From an uncultured Gardnerella sp. (GTDB lineage: Bacteria > Actinomycetota > Actinomycetes > Actinomycetales > Bifidobacteriaceae), in the NCBI GenBank assembly GCA_947292085.1, contig CAMYPN010000012.1:1-27363 (forward strand): 27,363 nucleotides of DNA, given 5' to 3'. The notes beneath the pieces were generated by a model. The model made no database searches, was not told the DNA's origin, and saw nothing but the letters and a program-made list of their open reading frames with translations. Each line of letters starts with the position of its first letter. Position 1 is the first letter of the stretch. The position numbers were made by a program, and so were the translations under genes. Positions 24,105-27,363 of this stretch are shown one piece after another.

Positions 24105-24827
24105 ATGACAATAATGCGGATTGCTGTAACTGGCGGAATTGCAGCCGGAAAATCTACAGTAGTAAATCATTTGCGTTCGCTTGGTGCGTTTGTTATAGAT
24201 TACGATGTTTTAGCGCGTAAAGTAGTGGAACCAGGAAGCGCAGTGTTACAACAAATTGTAGGCATTTTTGGGGAAAATGCCGTTAAGAATGATGGCTCTT
24301 TAAATCGAGCGTTTATTGCTGAGCGTATTTTTGGAGATGGCGATGAACGTAAGCAAGCGTTAAGTAAGATTGAGTCGCTTATTCATCCTGCTATTTATGA
24401 TTGCGCAAAGCTTTTAGAAAGCGAATATAAAAGCGAGTATGCTAGTAAAATTTCTAAGGAAAATTGCAATTCTAAAGAAAATCGCAATGAGATAAGCAGC
24501 ATGAGATCTGTTATTGTGCACGACATTCCACTTCTTGCGCAAGTAATCGACAGCATTCCATTTAGTTTTGATCATATTATTACTGTTGAAGCACCTCAAG
24601 AAATTCGCGTTAAGCGAATGATAAGCGAGCGAAATATGACTGAGAGTCAGGCTTTAGCGCGCATAAATAGTCAACTTCCAAGTAAAGTTCGAAAAGATAT
24701 GGCGGATTTTGTAGTTGATTCCACTAAACCAATGGAATCTATGCTTAACAGTGTTGACGATACGTTGAAATCATGGTTGCGCGAAATAAACAATAAAAGT
24801 GCTGAAATGGTGAAACTGGGGAAGTAA
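24105..24827 (+). CDS. coaE: Dephospho-CoA kinase
   Basis: The 240-residue protein has the P-loop GGIAAGKST (10-18), the VIDYDVLARKVVEPGSAVLQQIV substrate segment, an IHPAIY motif, a VHDIPLL strand and the QALARINSQLP lid region. CoaE phosphorylates the ribose 3'-OH of dephospho-CoA in the last step of CoA synthesis. It is longer than the usual 200-210 residues because of a Lys/Ser/Asn/Glu-rich insertion (about 105-132) between IHPAIYDCAKLLE and VIVHDIPLL. ATG at 24105 and the in-frame ATG at 24114 (MRIAVTGG) are both possible; the TATAAT position favours the first as a leaderless start. The 3' end (Leu-Gly-Lys-stop) lies in a 16-bp duplication shared with the uvrB ribosome binding region. 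Confidence 0.93.
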   Translation: MTIMRIAVTGGIAAGKSTVVNHLRSLGAFVIDYDVLARKVVEPGSAVLQQIVGIFGENAVKNDGSLNRAFIAERIFGDGDERKQALSKIESLIHPAIYDCAKLLESEYKSEYASKISKENCNSKENRNEISSMRSVIVHDIPLLAQVIDSIPFSFDHIITVEAPQEIRVKRMISERNMTESQALARINSQLPSKVRKDMADFVVDSTKPMESMLNSVDDTLKSWLREINNKSAEMVKLGK

Positions 24828-24845
24828 AAAACTGGGGAAGTAAAA
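24813..24845. repeat. 16-bp tandem duplication at the coaE/uvrB junction
   Basis: AAACTGGGGAAGTAAA occurs at 24813-24828 and again at 24829-24844. The first copy encodes the last residues and stop of coaE. The second lies between the genes and carries GGGGAAG, the likely Shine-Dalgarno of uvrB. Confidence 0.9.
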
Positions 24846-24849
24846 GATT

Positions 24850-26964
24850 ATGTCGAATAAAATTCAGCGCACAAACAAGCCTTTTGTAGTAAAAGCGCCA
24901 TACAAGCCTTCGGGCGATCAGCCGCAAGCAATCGAAGAGTTAGCAAATCGCATTGAAAACGGCGAAAACGACGTTGTTTTAATGGGTGCTACGGGAACTG
25001 GTAAAACTGCTACAACCGCTTGGCTGATTGAGCGTTTGCAGCGGCCGACGCTTATTATTGAGCCGAATAAGACTTTGGCAGCTCAGCTTTGCGCGGAGTT
25101 TCGTGAGCTTATGCCAGATAATGCTGTGAGCTATTTTGTGTCTTACTACGATTACTATCAGCCAGAAGCGTACATTCCGCAAACAGACACGTATATTGAA
25201 AAAGACTCGAATATTAACGATGATGTTGAGCGTCTTCGTCACGCAGCTACAGCGAATTTGCTTACGCGACGGGATTGCGTTGTTGTAGCTACTGTTTCTT
25301 GCATTTATGGACTTGGTACTCCAGAGGAGTATGCCGAGCGAATGCTTATGTTAAGCGTTGGCCAGCAGCTTGAGCGAGACGATTTATTACGTCAATTTGT
25401 GAGCATGCAATACAAGCGCAATGACATTGCTTTTACGCGCGGAACTTTTAGAGTGCGCGGAGATACGGTTGAGATTATTCCAGTTTACGAAGAATTAGCT
25501 GTGAGAATTGAGTTCTTCGGTGACGAAATCGACAGAATTACAATGTTGCATCCGCTTACAGGAGAAGTAATTCGCCAGGAGAGTAGCGTTCATATTTTCC
25601 CAGCGTCTCACTACATTGCAGGACCGGAGCGCATGGAGCGCGCGCTTGAGGCGATTGAAAAAGAGCGTGACGATAGAGTAGCGCAGCTTAAAAAGCAGAA
25701 TAAATTGCTAGAAGCTCAGCGTTTGGAAATGCGAACTACGTATGATTTGGAGATGCTTCGCCAAGTGGGAGTATGCCCAGGAGTGGAGAATTATTCAAGG
25801 CATTTTGACGGACGCGCGGCAGGCACGCCTCCGCATACGCTGCTTGACTTTTTCCCAGACGACTTTTTGCTTGTTTTAGATGAGTCGCACGTAACCGTGC
25901 CGCAAATCGGAGCTATGTATGAGGGAGACGCTTCGCGCAAAAGAACGCTTGTAGAGCATGGTTTTAGGCTTCCTTCTGCAATGGATAATCGCCCGTTAAA
26001 GTGGAAAGAATTTTTGGAGCACGTTGGTCAAACTGTGTATCTTTCTGCAACGCCTGGAGATTACGAGCTTGGGCTTTCGGATGGCGTAGTTGAGCAGATT
26101 ATTAGGCCTACAGGTTTGCTTGACCCTAAGATTGAGGTTCGACCTGTAGAAGGCCAAGTTGACGATTTGCTTGCGGAAATTAAGGCGCGTGTTGCCAAAG
26201 ATGAGCGCGTGCTTGTTACTACACTTACGAAGAAAATGGCGGAAGACTTAACTGATTACTTTTTGGAGCTTGGTATTAAAGTTGAGTACTTGCATTCGGA
26301 TGTTGATACTTTGCGCAGAGTGGAGCTTTTGCGCGAGCTTCGCGAAGGCAAAATTGATGTGATTGTTGGCATTAATTTGCTTCGTGAGGGCTTGGATTTG
26401 CCGGAAGTTTCGCTGGTTGCGATTTTGGATGCAGATAAGGAAGGCTTCTTAAGATCTTACCGTTCGCTTATTCAAACGATTGGCCGTGCTGCTCGTAACG
26501 TTTCTGGAACTGTACTTATGTATGCGGATAGCGTTACGGATGCTATGAGCAAGGCTATTAGCGAGACAGAGCGCCGCCGCGAAAAGCAAATCGCGTATAA
26601 CAAGGCTCATGGAATTGATCCTAAGCCTTTGCGAAAGAAGATTAGCGATGTGAACGATATGCTTGCTAAAGAGGATGTTGATACACAAACTTTGCTAGCA
26701 GGCGGTTACAGGAATGCTAATAAGGCTGGAAACTCGCATTATGGAGTGCCAAAAGAGCCGAATCTTGGGGAGAAAAGCAAAGAAAAGCGTATGGCGAATA
26801 TTTCTGCGTTGCCACAAGATGAGATTATTTCTTTAATTAAGAATTTGAGCGAACAGATGCATACGGCGGCAGAACAGTTGCAATTTGAGCTTGCGGCGCG
26901 ATTGCGCGACGAAATACGTGATTTGAAGAAAGAATTGCGGCAAATGGATGCGGCTGGTAAGTGA
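24850..26964 (+). CDS. uvrB: UvrABC excinuclease subunit B
   Basis: The 704-residue protein has Walker A GATGTGKT (46-53), the damage-verifying beta-hairpin [12 protein letters not shown] (99-110), the DESH box ([13 protein letters not shown]), helicase motifs including VYLSATPG, a [30 protein letters not shown] segment and QTIGRAARN, and a C-terminal UVR helix pair ([20 protein letters not shown]) that binds UvrC. UvrB receives damaged DNA from UvrA and loads UvrC in nucleotide excision repair. Its length is normal. The start is 11 bases after GGGGA, 22 bp from the coaE stop, suggesting one operon with coaE. No terminator was recognised after the stop. Confidence 0.97.
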   Translation: MSNKIQRTNKPFVVKAPYKPSGDQPQAIEELANRIENGENDVVLMGATGTGKTATTAWLIERLQRPTLIIEPNKTLAAQLCAEFRELMPDNAVSYFVSYYDYYQPEAYIPQTDTYIEKDSNINDDVERLRHAATANLLTRRDCVVVATVSCIYGLGTPEEYAERMLMLSVGQQLERDDLLRQFVSMQYKRNDIAFTRGTFRVRGDTVEIIPVYEELAVRIEFFGDEIDRITMLHPLTGEVIRQESSVHIFPASHYIAGPERMERALEAIEKERDDRVAQLKKQNKLLEAQRLEMRTTYDLEMLRQVGVCPGVENYSRHFDGRAAGTPPHTLLDFFPDDFLLVLDESHVTVPQIGAMYEGDASRKRTLVEHGFRLPSAMDNRPLKWKEFLEHVGQTVYLSATPGDYELGLSDGVVEQIIRPTGLLDPKIEVRPVEGQVDDLLAEIKARVAKDERVLVTTLTKKMAEDLTDYFLELGIKVEYLHSDVDTLRRVELLRELREGKIDVIVGINLLREGLDLPEVSLVAILDADKEGFLRSYRSLIQTIGRAARNVSGTVLMYADSVTDAMSKAISETERRREKQIAYNKAHGIDPKPLRKKISDVNDMLAKEDVDTQTLLAGGYRNANKAGNSHYGVPKEPNLGEKSKEKRMANISALPQDEIISLIKNLSEQMHTAAEQLQFELAARLRDEIRDLKKELRQMDAAGK

Positions 26965-26970
26965 GCGCAT

Positions 26971-27012
26971 CTAATCGCAACTTAATCGTGAGTTAATCGT
27001 GAGTTAATCGTG
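26971..27012. repeat. 11-bp direct repeats, left cluster
   Basis: TTAATCGTGAG at 26982-26992 and 26993-27003, a truncated TTAATCGTG at 27004-27012, and a diverged copy CTAATCGCAAC at 26971-26981. The period equals about one helical turn. Confidence 0.9.
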
Positions 27013-27060
27013 CGAAATTTGTGTTTTTATTTTTTGATACGCGTAGAAAATAAGAGTTTT

Positions 27061-27069
27061 TGGTATAAT
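27061..27069 (+). promoter_or_regulatory. Extended -10 promoter between the repeat clusters
   Basis: TGGTATAAT combines a TG at the extended -10 position with a perfect TATAAT (27064-27069). No good -35 at 17 bp. Transcription would begin near 27076, inside the right repeat cluster. Confidence 0.45.
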
Positions 27070-27101
27070 TAATCGTGAGTTAATCGTGAGTTAATCGCAG
27101 C
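27069..27101. repeat. 11-bp direct repeats, right cluster
   Basis: TTAATCGTGAG at 27069-27079 and 27080-27090 and a variant TTAATCGCAGC at 27091-27101. Same orientation and unit as the left cluster, 87 bp downstream. Confidence 0.9.
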
Positions 27102-27115
27102 GCATAAATCCCATA

Positions 27116-27178
27116 AATTAAGGTGAGTAATTTGCAACAATCAATGTGCTCGCCTTATTATTTTAGCTCGCCTTAATT
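27116..27178. repeat. Inverted repeat with two alternative right arms
   Basis: AATTAAGGTGAG (27116-27127) can pair, with one G-U, with CTCGCCTTAATT (27167-27178), or with fewer pairs with CTCGCCTTA at 27149-27157. GCTCGCCTTA itself is a direct repeat (27148-27157, 27166-27175). Two exclusive hairpins are thus possible in the transcript from the upstream promoter. Confidence 0.6.
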
Positions 27179-27270
27179 GTTTTGGTGTGACTTGTTGTTT
27201 GCGTTTGCAATTCCTATTCAGTTGGATTACTTTAGTTAGTCTGAATTATATACAATGCAATGACAATATG

Positions 27271-27299
27271 TTGAAGATAGGCGAATATTTGCGTATAGT
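27271..27299 (+). promoter_or_regulatory. Putative antitoxin promoter
   Basis: TTGAAG (27271-27276), a 17-bp spacer and TATAGT (27294-27299) give a start near 27306, about 17 bases before the ATG, with GGAGG in between. Confidence 0.55.
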
Positions 27300-27322
27300 A
27301 AAAGAAGATGGAGGTATTGTAT

Positions 27323-27363
27323 ATGACTACTACGAATTTAAATATCAGAACAGATAAGGTAAT
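27323..27363 (+). CDS. RelB/DinJ-family antitoxin, N-terminal fragment (3' end outside window)
   Basis: Only 13 complete codons are visible: MTTTNLNIRTDKV. They follow a strong Shine-Dalgarno (GGAGG at 27310-27314, eight bases upstream) and a promoter. The sequence matches the usual start of RelB/DinJ antitoxins (a T-N-x-N-I/V-R-x-D-K beta strand of the ribbon-helix-helix domain). Such proteins neutralise a YafQ/RelE-type mRNA-cleaving toxin normally encoded directly downstream, and repress their own promoter. With so few residues the assignment is a strong suggestion, not proof. Confidence 0.65.
   Translation, partial: MTTTNLNIRTDKV

Larger units (their letters stand above)
26965..27322. 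other. Repeat-rich intergenic region upstream of the antitoxin gene
   Basis: This 358-bp AT-rich gap holds no convincing gene. It contains two clusters of an 11-bp direct repeat (26971-27012 and 27069-27101), an extended -10 promoter between them (27061-27069), an inverted-repeat set based on AAGGTGAG/CTCGCCTT (27116-27178) and a second promoter (27271-27299) directly before the antitoxin start. Confidence 0.7.

Noticed and set aside
26965..27101. CRISPR array suspected from the regularly repeated TTAATCGTGAG units
   Set aside because: Units are 11 bp, directly adjacent and without spacers; this is a tandem repeat, not a CRISPR array.

Overview
The window looks like chromosomal core sequence from a low-GC member of the Bifidobacteriaceae, most plausibly Gardnerella or a close relative. 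This is an inference from gene content and family resemblance. The actinobacterial markers are a WhiB1-type protein next to a PdtaS-type histidine kinase, a CarD RNA polymerase-binding protein, two LCP (LytR-CpsA-Psr) proteins, DUF5719 and an actinobacterial-type DUF1025 protein. Base composition is clearly AT-rich for an actinobacterium. No rRNA, tRNA, CRISPR array, insertion sequence or prophage was recognised.

Layout. 1-381: the C-terminal end of L-lactate dehydrogenase. 526-2437: pdtaS-like sensor kinase convergent with whiB1. 2582-7495, minus strand: an FtsK/EccC-like ATPase and two LCP phosphotransferases. 7790-12672, plus strand: a giant membrane glycosyltransferase overlapping by one base a DUF5719 membrane-anchored protein. 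12698-15126: a DUF1025 protein without its metal site, a phosphomannomutase-like HAD protein and ComF. 15129-19389, minus strand: glgB, a response regulator and a histidine kinase in tight succession. 19512-24827: carD, an orphan TroA/ZnuA-like lipoprotein, folD, rpsA and coaE. 24850-26964: uvrB. 26965-27322 is a repeat-rich non-coding stretch leading into the first codons of a RelB/DinJ-type antitoxin that runs off the end.

How the parts work together. The genes from about 2.6 to 14.0 kb look like a cell-envelope glycopolymer module. A polytopic glycosyltransferase and its DUF5719 partner would build or expose a glycan, two LCP enzymes would attach undecaprenyl-linked polymer to the wall, and a phosphomannomutase-like enzyme might feed sugar phosphate. 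The rest is housekeeping: glycogen branching with a two-component system, one-carbon metabolism, translation, CoA synthesis, nucleotide excision repair and stress-linked transcription (WhiB, CarD).

Most notable observations: a perfect 36-bp palindrome inside an LCP gene, which encodes the same peptide on both strands; a TroA-family lipoprotein in which the three metal-binding histidines appear replaced; several genes without a Shine-Dalgarno but with a -10-like hexamer placed so that transcription would start at or within a few bases of the start codon (candidate leaderless mRNAs); an inverted repeat around the whiB1 promoter; and clustered 11-bp direct repeats around an extended -10 promoter upstream of the toxin-antitoxin locus. 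I did not find a clearly new multi-gene defence or mobile system.
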